NCBI GenBank assembly: GCA_949123685.1 | Contig: CASBHZ010000008.1 | Span: forward strand, 1 to 62,493 | Direction: 5' to 3' | DNA: 62,493 bases | From: an uncultured Bacteroidales bacterium | GTDB lineage: Bacteria; Bacteroidota; Bacteroidia; Bacteroidales; Muribaculaceae | In this document: positions 18,142-25,997 of the stretch, one piece after another | Numbering within the stretch: the stretch's first letter is position 1 | Layout of the letters: each line of letters begins with the position of its first letter | The notes under the pieces: generated by a model | Seen by the model: only the letters and a program-made list of their open reading frames with translations | Database searches by the model: none | What the model was told of the DNA's origin: nothing | Position numbers and translations under genes: made by a program

Positions 18142-18867
18142 ATGAACAGACAAAGTAATCTTTACACGGTAATATATTCTGTGGTATTGGTAGTGATAGT
18201 GGGGGTCCTACTTTCGGTAGTGTATCAATTCCTACGTCCAAAACAGGAAGAGAATATAGCCAACGACACAAAACGTCAGATCCTTGCTGCCGCACTTATA
18301 GTGCCTTCAGAGGGTCAGAGCGTAAGTGAACTGTATGCCACTCACGTGACAGACTCATATGTGGTCAACATGGAAGGAGACCGCATCGACTCCGATATGG
18401 ATCCCTTCTCAGTCAACATCAGTCTCGAAGTCAAGAAGCCTGCCTCGCAAAGGATCCTGCCGGTGTTCGTATGCAACACCGGAAACGGAAACAAATACAT
18501 AATACCGGTATATGGAGCGGGATTATGGGGACCGATCTGGGGATATGTAGCTTTCGATTCCAATGGTGAGACAATATACGGAGCATATTTCGCACATCAA
18601 GGTGAAACACCGGGACTCGGTGCGGAAATTGAGAAACCCGCTTTTAGCGACCAGTTCCAAGGGAAAGATATCTTCAATGCGGAAGGAGCTTTCAAATCGG
18701 TGAAAGTTGTTAAAAATGGTCAGGAACCATCGGAGGGAGCATACGTGCACGCTATCTCCGGGGGCACGATCACGAGCCAGGGCGTGCAACGCATGCTTGA
18801 AAATTCACTTGAACCATATTCCGCATTCTTAAAAAAACTTAGCCAAGGAAAGGAGGTTGAGAAATGA
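18142..18867 (+). CDS. nqrC: Na+-translocating NADH-quinone reductase subunit C
   Basis: A 241-residue subunit with one N-terminal span (residues ~8-30) and a large periplasmic FMN domain. The flavin-attachment motif is present as ISGGTITSQGVQ near residues 210-221 (Thr carries FMN). The GAGLWGPIWGYVAF and HQGETPGLGAEI segments are conserved in the family. It passes electrons between the flavins of NqrB/C. It overlaps nqrD by four bases. Confidence 0.96.
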   Translation: MNRQSNLYTVIYSVVLVVIVGVLLSVVYQFLRPKQEENIANDTKRQILAAALIVPSEGQSVSELYATHVTDSYVVNMEGDRIDSDMDPFSVNISLEVKKPASQRILPVFVCNTGNGNKYIIPVYGAGLWGPIWGYVAFDSNGETIYGAYFAHQGETPGLGAEIEKPAFSDQFQGKDIFNAEGAFKSVKVVKNGQEPSEGAYVHAISGGTITSQGVQRMLENSLEPYSAFLKKLSQGKEVEK

Positions 18868-19484
18868 ATCTGAAAAAAACATTCCTGCCACTGATCAATC
18901 CTCTCTCTAAAGAGAATCCTGTTATTGTGCAGGTTCTGGGTATATGTTCGGCATTGGCGGTCACAGCCAAGATGGAACCCGCCCTTGTCATGACCATCTC
19001 CGTTACGGCGGTGCTCGCCCTTTCAAATGTGATTATTTCATTGTTGAGGAATACCATCCCGACATCTATCCGCATAATTGTGCAGCTTGTGGTGGTTGCG
19101 GCATTGGTAGTGATCGTGGACCAGGTTCTGAAAGCATGGAACTATGAAGTTTCAAAGGCATTGTCGGTCTTCATCGGACTCATCATCACCAACTGTATAA
19201 TCATGGGGCGTCTCGAGGCGTTCGCGCTTACCAACCGCCCTTGGCAGTCGTTCCTTGATGGAATCGGCAACGGCATCGGATATGGTGTCATATTGGTGAT
19301 TGTATCGTTTTTCAGGGAACTTTTCGGCAGCGGAACGCTTATGGGCTATCAAATATTCCCTCAAAGCTGGTATGAAGCCGGATATATGAACAACGGCATG
19401 ATGATCCTTCCCCCAATGGCTCTTATCCTGGTAGGGTGCATAATATGGGTTCACAGGGCAAAGAATAAAGATCTTCAGGAATAA
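18864..19484 (+). CDS. nqrD: Na+-translocating NADH-quinone reductase subunit D
   Basis: A 206-residue membrane protein with six predicted spans. The conserved GICSALAVTAKMEPALVM and ITNCIIMGRLEAFALTNRPW segments place it in the NqrD/RnfE family. Together with NqrE it forms an inverted pair with a central iron centre. ATGA overlap with nqrC indicates translational coupling. Its position between nqrC and nqrE separates it from RnfE. Confidence 0.96.
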   Translation: MNLKKTFLPLINPLSKENPVIVQVLGICSALAVTAKMEPALVMTISVTAVLALSNVIISLLRNTIPTSIRIIVQLVVVAALVVIVDQVLKAWNYEVSKALSVFIGLIITNCIIMGRLEAFALTNRPWQSFLDGIGNGIGYGVILVIVSFFRELFGSGTLMGYQIFPQSWYEAGYMNNGMMILPPMALILVGCIIWVHRAKNKDLQE

Positions 19485-19505
19485 TCTGCAAAAAGGAAAT
19501 GACAA

Positions 19506-20120
19506 ATGGAAAATCTTAACTTATTCATACGGTCGATCTTCATCGACAACATGATTTTCGCTTACTTCCTGGGCATGTGTTCTTTCCTCGCAGTGTCCAA
19601 GAACGTGGAAACAGCATTCGGGCTCGGGGTTGCCGTGACGTTCGTGCTTCTGATAGCCCTGCCGATCACATGGTGTATCAATCAGTATCTGCTCCTTCCC
19701 GGCGCGTTGAGCTGGCTTGGAGAGGAATACGCATCCACCGACCTGTCTTTCTTAGGGTTGATTATGTTCATCGCCGTTATCGCCGCCTTGGTGCAGATAT
19801 TGGAGATGGTGATAGAAAAATATTCTCCGGGACTTTATAACTCACTGGGTATTTTCCTTCCCCTGATCGCTGTGAACTGCGCGATACTCGGAGCGGTCCT
19901 TTTCATGCAGCAGCGGGAGTTTACGAACGCATGGACAGCCACCGTATACGGAGCAGGCTCGGGCATAGGATGGTTGCTGGCAATCGTCTGCCTCGCGGCT
20001 ATACGCGAACGCCTCGACTATAGCAACGTTCCCAAACCATTGCGCGGCATAGGCATTACCTTTATCATCACCGGACTTATGGGCATAGCCTTCATGAGCT
20101 TCCTCGGCATTAAACTGTAA
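19506..20120 (+). CDS. nqrE: Na+-translocating NADH-quinone reductase subunit E
   Basis: A 204-residue integral membrane subunit of the NqrE/RnfA family, with the signature [20 protein letters not shown] near the N-terminus and [19 protein letters not shown] in the middle. Each half supplies a cysteine toward the intramembrane iron centre shared with NqrD. It lies in the normal order within the operon. Confidence 0.96.
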   Translation: MENLNLFIRSIFIDNMIFAYFLGMCSFLAVSKNVETAFGLGVAVTFVLLIALPITWCINQYLLLPGALSWLGEEYASTDLSFLGLIMFIAVIAALVQILEMVIEKYSPGLYNSLGIFLPLIAVNCAILGAVLFMQQREFTNAWTATVYGAGSGIGWLLAIVCLAAIRERLDYSNVPKPLRGIGITFIITGLMGIAFMSFLGIKL

Positions 20121-20126
20121 TAGAAA

Positions 20127-21425
20127 ATGATAATGTACTCACTCAATATGATTCAATGGAACAGTGTGGTTGCAGCCTCGCTGATTTTCCTGATAATTGT
20201 GCTGATTCTTGTCATCGTGCTCCTCGTGGCAAAAAGATGGCTCGTCAATAGCGGAGAAGTGACAATCTCGATCAACGACGGGAAAAAAACTATTCACGCG
20301 GCAGGAGGCAAGAGCCTGCTGACCACTTTAGGGGAAAACGGAGTGCACCTCTCTTCGGCATGCGGAGGGAAAGGAAGTTGCGGTCAATGCAAACTGCAAG
20401 TTCCCTCCGGTGGCGGAGATATGCTTCCCACGGAAGCCGTACATTTCACTCGCCGTCAGATAAAAGACGACTGGCGTCTCGGATGTCAGGTAAAAGTGAA
20501 GGGAGATATGGAAATCAAGGTCTCCGAAGCTGCCCTTGAGGTGAAGGAATGGGAATGCGAAGTGATATCCAACAGGAATGTTGCCACCTTCATAAAAGAG
20601 TTCATCGTCCGCCTCCCTGAAGGGGAACACATGAACTTCATTCCAGGCTCCTATGCCCAGATCCGTATTCCTGAATACAGCATGGACTATGATAAGGATA
20701 TAGATAAGAAACTGATCGGTGATGAATACATCCCCGCCTGGGAAAACTTCGGACTCTTCTCCCTGAAAGCCAAGAACGACGAGGAAACTGTGCGTGCATA
20801 TTCCATGGCGAACTATCCCGAAGAGGGAGACCGCATAATGCTCACCGTCCGTATAGCCACACCTCCTTTCAAGCCGAAACCGCAGGTAGGCTTCCAGGAC
20901 GTTCCCGCCGGTATAGCGTCTTCGTATATATTCTCTCTCAAACCTGGCGACAAAGTGCTTATGAGCGGACCTTATGGAGACTTCCACCCTATCGTCGATT
21001 CAAAAGCGGAGATGATATGGGTAGGCGGTGGCGCAGGTATGGCTCCGTTGCGCGCCCAGATAATGTGGATGACAAAGACTCTCCACACCACCGACCGGAA
21101 AATGAGCTACTTCTATGGAGCGCGCGCTCTCAATGAGGTGTTCTATCTCGAAGATTTCCTACAGCTTGAGAAGGAGTTTCCCAACTTCAAATTCCACCTT
21201 GCCCTTGACCGTCCCGATCCTGCTGCCGATGCAGCGGGGGTTAAATACACCGCAGGATTCGTTCACAATGTGATGTATGAAACCTATCTTAAGGATCATG
21301 AGGCTCCGGAGGATATTCAGTATTACATGTGTGGTCCCGGCCCGATGAGCAATGCGGTGAATAATATGCTCTATAATCTCGGTGTCGAGCCTGAAAGCAT
21401 ACACTATGACAATTTCGGAGGGTAG
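20127..21425 (+). CDS. nqrF: Na+-translocating NADH-quinone reductase subunit F
   Basis: A 432-residue NADH-oxidising subunit. One N-terminal span (~residues 12-38) precedes a 2Fe-2S ferredoxin domain with cysteines in SACGGKGSCGQCKLQVP plus a distant Cys in RLGCQV. A ferredoxin-reductase module follows, with FAD motif RAYSMANYP and NADH motifs IWVGGGAGMAPLRAQI and MCGPGPM. A second ATG two codons in could also be used. It feeds electrons from NADH into the Nqr chain and ends the operon. Confidence 0.96.
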   Translation: MIMYSLNMIQWNSVVAASLIFLIIVLILVIVLLVAKRWLVNSGEVTISINDGKKTIHAAGGKSLLTTLGENGVHLSSACGGKGSCGQCKLQVPSGGGDMLPTEAVHFTRRQIKDDWRLGCQVKVKGDMEIKVSEAALEVKEWECEVISNRNVATFIKEFIVRLPEGEHMNFIPGSYAQIRIPEYSMDYDKDIDKKLIGDEYIPAWENFGLFSLKAKNDEETVRAYSMANYPEEGDRIMLTVRIATPPFKPKPQVGFQDVPAGIASSYIFSLKPGDKVLMSGPYGDFHPIVDSKAEMIWVGGGAGMAPLRAQIMWMTKTLHTTDRKMSYFYGARALNEVFYLEDFLQLEKEFPNFKFHLALDRPDPAADAAGVKYTAGFVHNVMYETYLKDHEAPEDIQYYMCGPGPMSNAVNNMLYNLGVEPESIHYDNFGG

Positions 21426-21456
21426 ACCTTAAATATTAACAAAAAAATAATTTATC

Positions 21457-22737
21457 ATGAAAAGAGACAACGCAATTTTTGAAATTATCGATCGTGAGCA
21501 CCTGCGTCAGCGCCGTGGCATCGAACTTATCGCAAGCGAGAATTTTGTAAGTGATGAAGTGATGCGCGCCATGGGTTCGTGTCTCACAAACAAATATGCG
21601 GAAGGATATCCCGCACACCGCTACTACGGCGGCTGTCAGGTTGTTGACGAAGCCGAAAACTTGGCTATCGAACGCGCAAAGAAGCTTTTCGATGCTGAAT
21701 GGGCAAATGTTCAGCCGCATAGCGGAGCGCAGGCAAACATGGCCGTATTCATGGCTTGCCTCAAACCCGGTGACAAGTTCATGGGTATGGACCTCAGCCA
21801 TGGCGGTCACCTGAGCCACGGAAGCCCCGTAAACTTCTCAGGACTTATGTTCGAGCCGATCAGCTATACTGTACGCGTTGAAGACGGCAGAGTCAACTAC
21901 GAAGAGATGGAAGAGAAAGCTCGCGCGGAGCGTCCTAAACTCATCATTGCCGGTGCCAGCGCCTATAGCCGCGAATGGGATTATGCCCGCATACGCAAGA
22001 TCGCTGACGAGATCGGTGCGATATTTATGGTTGACATGGCTCACCCCGCCGGACTTATTGCTGCCGGACTACTTGAAAATCCGGTGAAGCATGCACATGT
22101 TGTGACAACTACCACCCACAAGACCCTCCGCGGTCCACGTGGCGGACTCATCTTGATGGGTAAGGATTTCGACAATCCATGGGGCAAGAAGACTCCCAAG
22201 GGTGAAATCAAAAAGATGTCTGCCCTTCTGGATTCCGCCGTGTTCCCCGGCGTGCAAGGCGGTCCATTGGAGCATGTGATCGCAGCAAAGGCTGTGGCTT
22301 TCGGTGAAGCTCTCCAACCGGAATGGAAAGAATACGCCCTTCAGGTAAAGAAAAACGCACAGGCACTCGCTGCGGCACTTATCAAACGTGGCTACAAGAT
22401 TATTTCCGACGGAACAGACAACCACTGCATGCTCGTTGACCTGCGCCCGAAATTCCCGGAGATGAGCGGCAAGAAGGCGGAACGCGTGCTCGTGGAAGCA
22501 GACATCACGGCAAACAAGAATATGGTGCCTTACGATTCACGCAGTCCTTTCCTCACCAGCGGTCTACGCTTCGGCACGGCAGCAATCACCACCCGTGGTG
22601 CCAAAGAGGAGCTGATGGAGACTATCGCCGAACTGATAGACACCGTCCTCTGCAATGCAGATGATGAGAATGTCATCACAGAGGTTCGTCAGAAAGTGAA
22701 CGACATGATGAATGACTATCCCATGTTCGCATGGTAG
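21457..22737 (+). CDS. glyA: Serine hydroxymethyltransferase
   Basis: A 426-residue PLP enzyme that interconverts serine and glycine while charging tetrahydrofolate. The active-site lysine is in [17 protein letters not shown] near residues 215-231. The N-terminal [12 protein letters not shown] and the [14 protein letters not shown] motifs are clear. It is 31 bases after nqrF and 18 bases before bioD, possibly in one transcription unit. Confidence 0.97.
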   Translation: MKRDNAIFEIIDREHLRQRRGIELIASENFVSDEVMRAMGSCLTNKYAEGYPAHRYYGGCQVVDEAENLAIERAKKLFDAEWANVQPHSGAQANMAVFMACLKPGDKFMGMDLSHGGHLSHGSPVNFSGLMFEPISYTVRVEDGRVNYEEMEEKARAERPKLIIAGASAYSREWDYARIRKIADEIGAIFMVDMAHPAGLIAAGLLENPVKHAHVVTTTTHKTLRGPRGGLILMGKDFDNPWGKKTPKGEIKKMSALLDSAVFPGVQGGPLEHVIAAKAVAFGEALQPEWKEYALQVKKNAQALAAALIKRGYKIISDGTDNHCMLVDLRPKFPEMSGKKAERVLVEADITANKNMVPYDSRSPFLTSGLRFGTAAITTRGAKEELMETIAELIDTVLCNADDENVITEVRQKVNDMMNDYPMFAW

Positions 22738-22755
22738 TTTAGAAGTCCTCAATTA

Positions 22756-23412
22756 ATGAATTTTAAAGACATAAAATTTCCTTCCCGCATATTCATTACG
22801 GGAATAGACACGGATGCAGGCAAAAGTTATGCCACGGGCTGGATTGCCCGTGGCATGATTGATGCCGGAATCAATGTGATCACACAAAAATTCGTGCAGA
22901 CAGGAAACACGGATTTAAGTGAGGATATTGACATACACCGTAAACTTATGGGCACAGGTATGCTTCCGGAAGACAGGCTTCACACCACTGCCCCTGAAAT
23001 ATTCACATATCCGGCATCCCCTGATCTCGCAGCCCGAATTGACGGCAGGGAACTGGATCTGAATGCTATCTCCGATGCCACCGATGCTCTTGAAGAGAAA
23101 TACGGCAACGTCCTTATAGAAGGTGCCGGCGGACTTATGGTGCCGCTCAAGGGGGAATACCTCACTATTGACTACATGTGCGAACACAACCTTCCGGCAA
23201 TCCTCGTGACAAACGGCAGACTCGGCTCCATCAACCATACCCTCTTGGCTTTGTCGGCATTACGCAACGCGGGGATACGGCTGTTTGCCGTTATTTATAA
23301 CTCACATTTCGATAAAGACAAAATAATTTGCGAAGACACACGTAATTATATAAGGCAATGGCTTGACAGGCATTTTCCCGATGCCTTATATCTTGAAATG
23401 CCCTCTCTCTGA
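22756..23412 (+). CDS. bioD: Dethiobiotin synthetase
   Basis: A 218-residue ATP-dependent ligase that closes the ureido ring of dethiobiotin. The Walker-type loop is GIDTDAGKSYATG near residues 13-25, the conserved Lys-x-x-Gln segment is KFVQTG, and a central GAGGLMVPL motif is present. It sits alone with glyA, about 21 kb from bioA-bioF-bioGC in the same window, rather than in one biotin operon. No bioB is visible here. Confidence 0.93.
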   Translation: MNFKDIKFPSRIFITGIDTDAGKSYATGWIARGMIDAGINVITQKFVQTGNTDLSEDIDIHRKLMGTGMLPEDRLHTTAPEIFTYPASPDLAARIDGRELDLNAISDATDALEEKYGNVLIEGAGGLMVPLKGEYLTIDYMCEHNLPAILVTNGRLGSINHTLLALSALRNAGIRLFAVIYNSHFDKDKIICEDTRNYIRQWLDRHFPDALYLEMPSL

Positions 23413-23432
23413 ATTACCAATTGCAATACAAC

Positions 23433-24074
23433 ATGGAAGAGACAAAAAAAATAGTCAGCATATCAAAAGAGGAGCTTGCCACTCTTCCGGCTGCTTCCTA
23501 TCAGGGCAATATCATATTGGTTGACTCGGAAGAAGATGTATCCAAGGCTATAGAAACATTGTCGAAAGAGAGAATTATCGGCTTTGATACAGAAACTAAG
23601 CCAAGCTTCAGAAGAGGTCAGTCAAATAAGGTAGCCCTCCTTCAATTAGCATCTGACACTACATGCTATCTGTTCCGGATTAACCGCACAGGTCTGACAG
23701 AACCGATAAGGCAACTACTTGAAAATGACAGCATAATAAAAGTAGGATTGTCTATCCACGATGATTTCCACAATCTCAACAAGATATGTGAACTTTCACC
23801 ATGTGGATTCATTGACCTCCAACAATATGTGAAAGATTACATGATAGTCGACAACAGCCTTTCCCGCATATACGGCATTCTTTTTGACCAGCGTATATCC
23901 AAAGGGCAACGACTGACCAACTGGGAAGCTGATGAACTTTCTGAACACCAGCAAGCCTATGCAGCATTAGACGCATTGGCATGCATCCGGATATACAACC
24001 ATTTGAACTCCGGTAAATTCAACCCTTTGACATCACGTCATCTTAAAGACGCTCCCGAACCGGAAACACATTAA
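23433..24074 (+). CDS. 3'-5' exonuclease of the RNase D type
   Basis: About 213 residues from the ATG at 23433; an upstream TTG extends the frame by four codons. The DEDDy motifs are in order: IGFDTETKPSF (~residues 49-59), VGLSIHDDFHNL (~106-117) and YAALDALACIRIY near the C-terminus with the catalytic Tyr and Asp. It is a stand-alone nuclease domain without HRDC, acting on RNA or DNA ends. It is followed after two bases by a small membrane gene. Confidence 0.88.
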   Translation: MEETKKIVSISKEELATLPAASYQGNIILVDSEEDVSKAIETLSKERIIGFDTETKPSFRRGQSNKVALLQLASDTTCYLFRINRTGLTEPIRQLLENDSIIKVGLSIHDDFHNLNKICELSPCGFIDLQQYVKDYMIVDNSLSRIYGILFDQRISKGQRLTNWEADELSEHQQAYAALDALACIRIYNHLNSGKFNPLTSRHLKDAPEPETH

Positions 24075-24076
24075 AA

Positions 24077-24280
24077 ATGGAAAAACGCAAAAAAATAAAG
24101 AAATCAGTTTGGTTGCCTGCTATGCTTGCATTGTATTTTATCTGCATGGCAATATTCTTCGGTCCGGAACTAATCCGCAACGGGGAGAGCACCCGTTTCA
24201 TTACAGTCTCCGTGATTGAGGTCGTTATAATCATAGCCTGCCATTTCTTCTACAAACATCGCGAACGAAATAATTTTTGA
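24077..24280 (+). CDS. Small two-span membrane protein
   Basis: A 67-residue protein with a very basic start (Glu-Lys-Arg-Lys-Lys-Ile-Lys-Lys), two hydrophobic segments (~residues 11-28 and ~41-58) and a charged tail. No named family recognised. It is tightly coupled to the exonuclease gene and ends just before the first ~90-bp repeat array. Confidence 0.65.
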   Translation: MEKRKKIKKSVWLPAMLALYFICMAIFFGPELIRNGESTRFITVSVIEVVIIIACHFFYKHRERNNF

Positions 24281-24283
24281 TTA

Positions 24284-24512
24284 TTAGTTTTAAGTTTCCA
24301 GTTTTCGGTTTTCAGTAGGCAAAGCCAGCAACTTAGAAGCTGTTTAAACTATTGGGATTTTCAGTAGATAAATAGTTTTCAGTTTTCGGTTTTCAGTAGG
24401 CAAAGCCCAGCAACTTAGAAGCTCTTTAAACTATTGGGCATTCAGGTTTTCTGTAGCTAAATAGTTTTCAGTTATCTTATCTGAAAACTGAAAACTTAAA
24501 ACCGAAAACTTT
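24284..24512. repeat. Left array of ~90-bp repeats
   Basis: Two full units and one partial. Each unit holds heptamer tracts (GTTTTCAGTTTTCGGTTTTC form), then AGGCAAAGCCAGCAACTTAG, AAGCTGTTTAAACTATTGGG and a TTTTCAGTAGATAAATAG joint. It ends in complementary heptamer tracts (24464-24512) that can fold back. The array stops where the ATPase pseudogene region begins. No coding capacity is seen. Confidence 0.8.
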
Positions 24513-24588
24513 TTTCACTTTAACAACGAGCTTATACGACCAGTACAAAGACATATTAACTCCGTAGAGACGCTTCCAAGCTTCAACG

Positions 24589-24920
24589 CTAATCAGGAAG
24601 TAGTAGATCCGGGAGTCTCCAAACCGCATAAAGAGGCAATATGCCAATAGTACGACTGACATGATGTCCGGTTTTATCTGTATCCGATACCTCCAGCTGT
24701 CCAAAATTTTCCAGCGAACAGCGTATGCCGATCGCAAGAGCTTTTTTATTCATGAAAAGCCGTAGACTCTTCATCTTACCCGATGTTCCCGCCTTCACCT
24801 CAATGGGCAGACACCTTGCGTTCTTGGCTATGACATACTCCACTTCAGAAGTGGCTTTCGACGAGGAGATTCTTTCCATTTCAAGAGCTCTGCATCTATG
24901 TTTCTTACAAGATATGCCAT
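24589..24920 (-). pseudogene. Internally deleted ATPase with DUF4143-type C-terminus
   Basis: From the ATG at 24920 the first ~25 codons give a typical N-terminus of these ATPases (MAYLVRNIDAELLKWKESPR...RKPLL). The frame then breaks at a CCACTTCTGAAGTGG palindrome (24840-24854). The next frame carries the C-terminal end of the same family (SEVEYVIAKN, LPIEVKAGTSGKMKSLRLFM, ENFGQLE, HHVSRTIGILPLYAV). The P-loop, helicase-like middle and DUF4143 core, about 1 kb, are missing. The promoter is still intact. It lies between two repeat arrays. Confidence 0.8.
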
Positions 24921-24943
24921 GACCTATTAATTGTTTTGGAATA

Positions 24944-24975
24944 CAAAGATAGTCATTGCTTTGTAAAAATCCAAA
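24944..24975 (-). promoter_or_regulatory. Intact promoter of the deleted ATPase gene
   Basis: On the minus strand TTTG (24975-24972), 20 bases, TATCTTTG (24951-24944): a consensus match 23 bases before the pseudogene ATG. The -33 box lies inside the first of three direct repeats. Confidence 0.8.
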
Positions 24976-25047
24976 GGAATAAACAGCAAATTATATACAA
25001 AATCCAAAGGAATAATACGATTATTTTAGTTAAAATCCAAAGGAATT
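24966..25047. repeat. Three direct repeats upstream of the ATPase promoter
   Basis: AAAATCCAAAGGAAT occurs at 24966-24980, 24999-25013 and 25033-25047, spaced 33 and 34 bp, about three helical turns. The copy nearest the gene contains the -33 box. This looks like a regulator binding array. Confidence 0.75.
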
Positions 25048-25057
25048 GACAACACAA

Positions 25058-25426
25058 TAGTTTTCAGTTTTCGGTTTTCAGTTTTCAGTAGGCAAAGCCA
25101 GCAACTTAGAAGCTGTTTGAACTATTGGGCATTCACGTTTTCAGTAGATAAATAGTTTTCAGTTTTCAGTTTTCAGTAGGCAAAGCCGGCAACTTAGAAG
25201 CTGTTTGAACTATTGGGCATTCACGTTTTAAGTAGATAAATAGTTTTCAGTTTTCGGTTTTCAGTTTTCGGTAGGCAAAGTCGGCAACTTAGAAGCTGTT
25301 TGAACTATTGGGCATTCACGTTTTCAGTTATCTTATCTAATTCAGATAACTTAAAACCGAAAACTGATAACTTAAAACCTACTTTCATAATCAAATCCGA
25401 AAACTGAAAACCGAAAACTGAAAACT
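25058..25426. repeat. Right array of ~90-bp repeats
   Basis: Three tandem units starting at 25058, 25152 and 25240 (periods 94 and 88 bp) of the same family as the left array, closing with a fold-back of heptamer tracts (25321-25426). Unit length differs mainly in the number of GTTTTC(A/G) heptamers. Confidence 0.85.
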
Positions 25427-25454
25427 TTTTTCCATGAACAACGTTATATAGATA

Positions 25455-25795
25455 TAAAGAAAATCGTTTCATGATGTTAGGTTAGTTCGAAAAAGTATTA
25501 TGGAAAACACTTGAATGCGGCTGGTTGTGAAACCGGCCGCATTCAAGTTATATCACACCTTAGAGTGTGTTTACTTTTAACACGAATTAAAGCTAAATAC
25601 GTTTCTTGAAATTCTTTAAGTCATCATAAAGTGTCTTTTTGGTGCTTTCAGCCAAGTTTCGGCAGTCGCAATGTGGAAATTGCTCCTTTCTCAACTCGCT
25701 GAAATCTCTCAAAAATCCATCTTTATGCTAACCTAAGTTAAAAGTAAACACACTCTTAAATTCTTGCGTTATTTATTCGCCGAAGTATTATATCT
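25455..25795. repeat. Left 341-bp inverted repeat bounding module 1
   Basis: The reverse complement of 25455-25795 is found at 30521-30861 with equal length. I see only about three differences, all near the inner end. It contains a hairpin (25509-25548, arms ACTTGAATGCGGC type) and a 193-bp element with terminal inverted repeats. Confidence 0.9.
25563..25755. mobile_element. MITE-like element, left copy
   Basis: Exact 19-bp terminal inverted repeats GAGTGTGTTTACTTTTAAC, flanked on both sides by TTA (25560-25562 and 25756-25758), which looks like a 3-bp target duplication. It is 193 bp, too short for a transposase. The mirror copy is at 30561-30753. Confidence 0.75.
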
Positions 25796-25855
25796 GCACA
25801 AAGGTAGTTTACACTCTTGCATAGTCTGCCGCTCACAATATAAATCACTTCTAAT

Positions 25856-25907
25856 AAGTATGACTCGCAAATTAGTTAATGCATTAAATAATCTCGATGT
25901 CATACTT
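25856..25907. mobile_element. 52-bp end-to-end remnant of a second element family
   Basis: The sequence joins the two ends of the element seen at 34637-34811: AAGTATGACTCGCAAATTAG at one side and the complement of AGTATGACATC...TTATTTAAT at the other, with the core missing. It lies 90 bp before the module 1 regulator and may affect its promoter. Confidence 0.6.
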
Positions 25908-25951
25908 AATGGATAATTAATTTTTTGTTACTTATTTACAATAAAAATCCG

Positions 25952-25959
25952 TATATTTG
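25952..25959 (+). promoter_or_regulatory. -7 box candidate of the module 1 regulator
   Basis: TATATTTG at 25952-25959, 38 bases before the ATG. The nearest TTTG (25924-25927) has a 24-base spacing, longer than consensus, so the promoter may be weak or activator-dependent. Confidence 0.45.
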
Positions 25960-25997
25960 CAACAGAAGTAATATTGCCTAAAATGTGACTACTAACT

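Noticed and set aside
24477..24737. 86-residue minus ORF beside the ATPase remnant
   Set aside because: Different frame from the ATPase C-terminus and partly encoded by heptamer repeats.
24284..25426. Possible CRISPR-like array because of regular ~90-bp repeats
   Set aside because: The units abut with no unique spacers of constant length, contain simple heptamers, and no cas genes are present.
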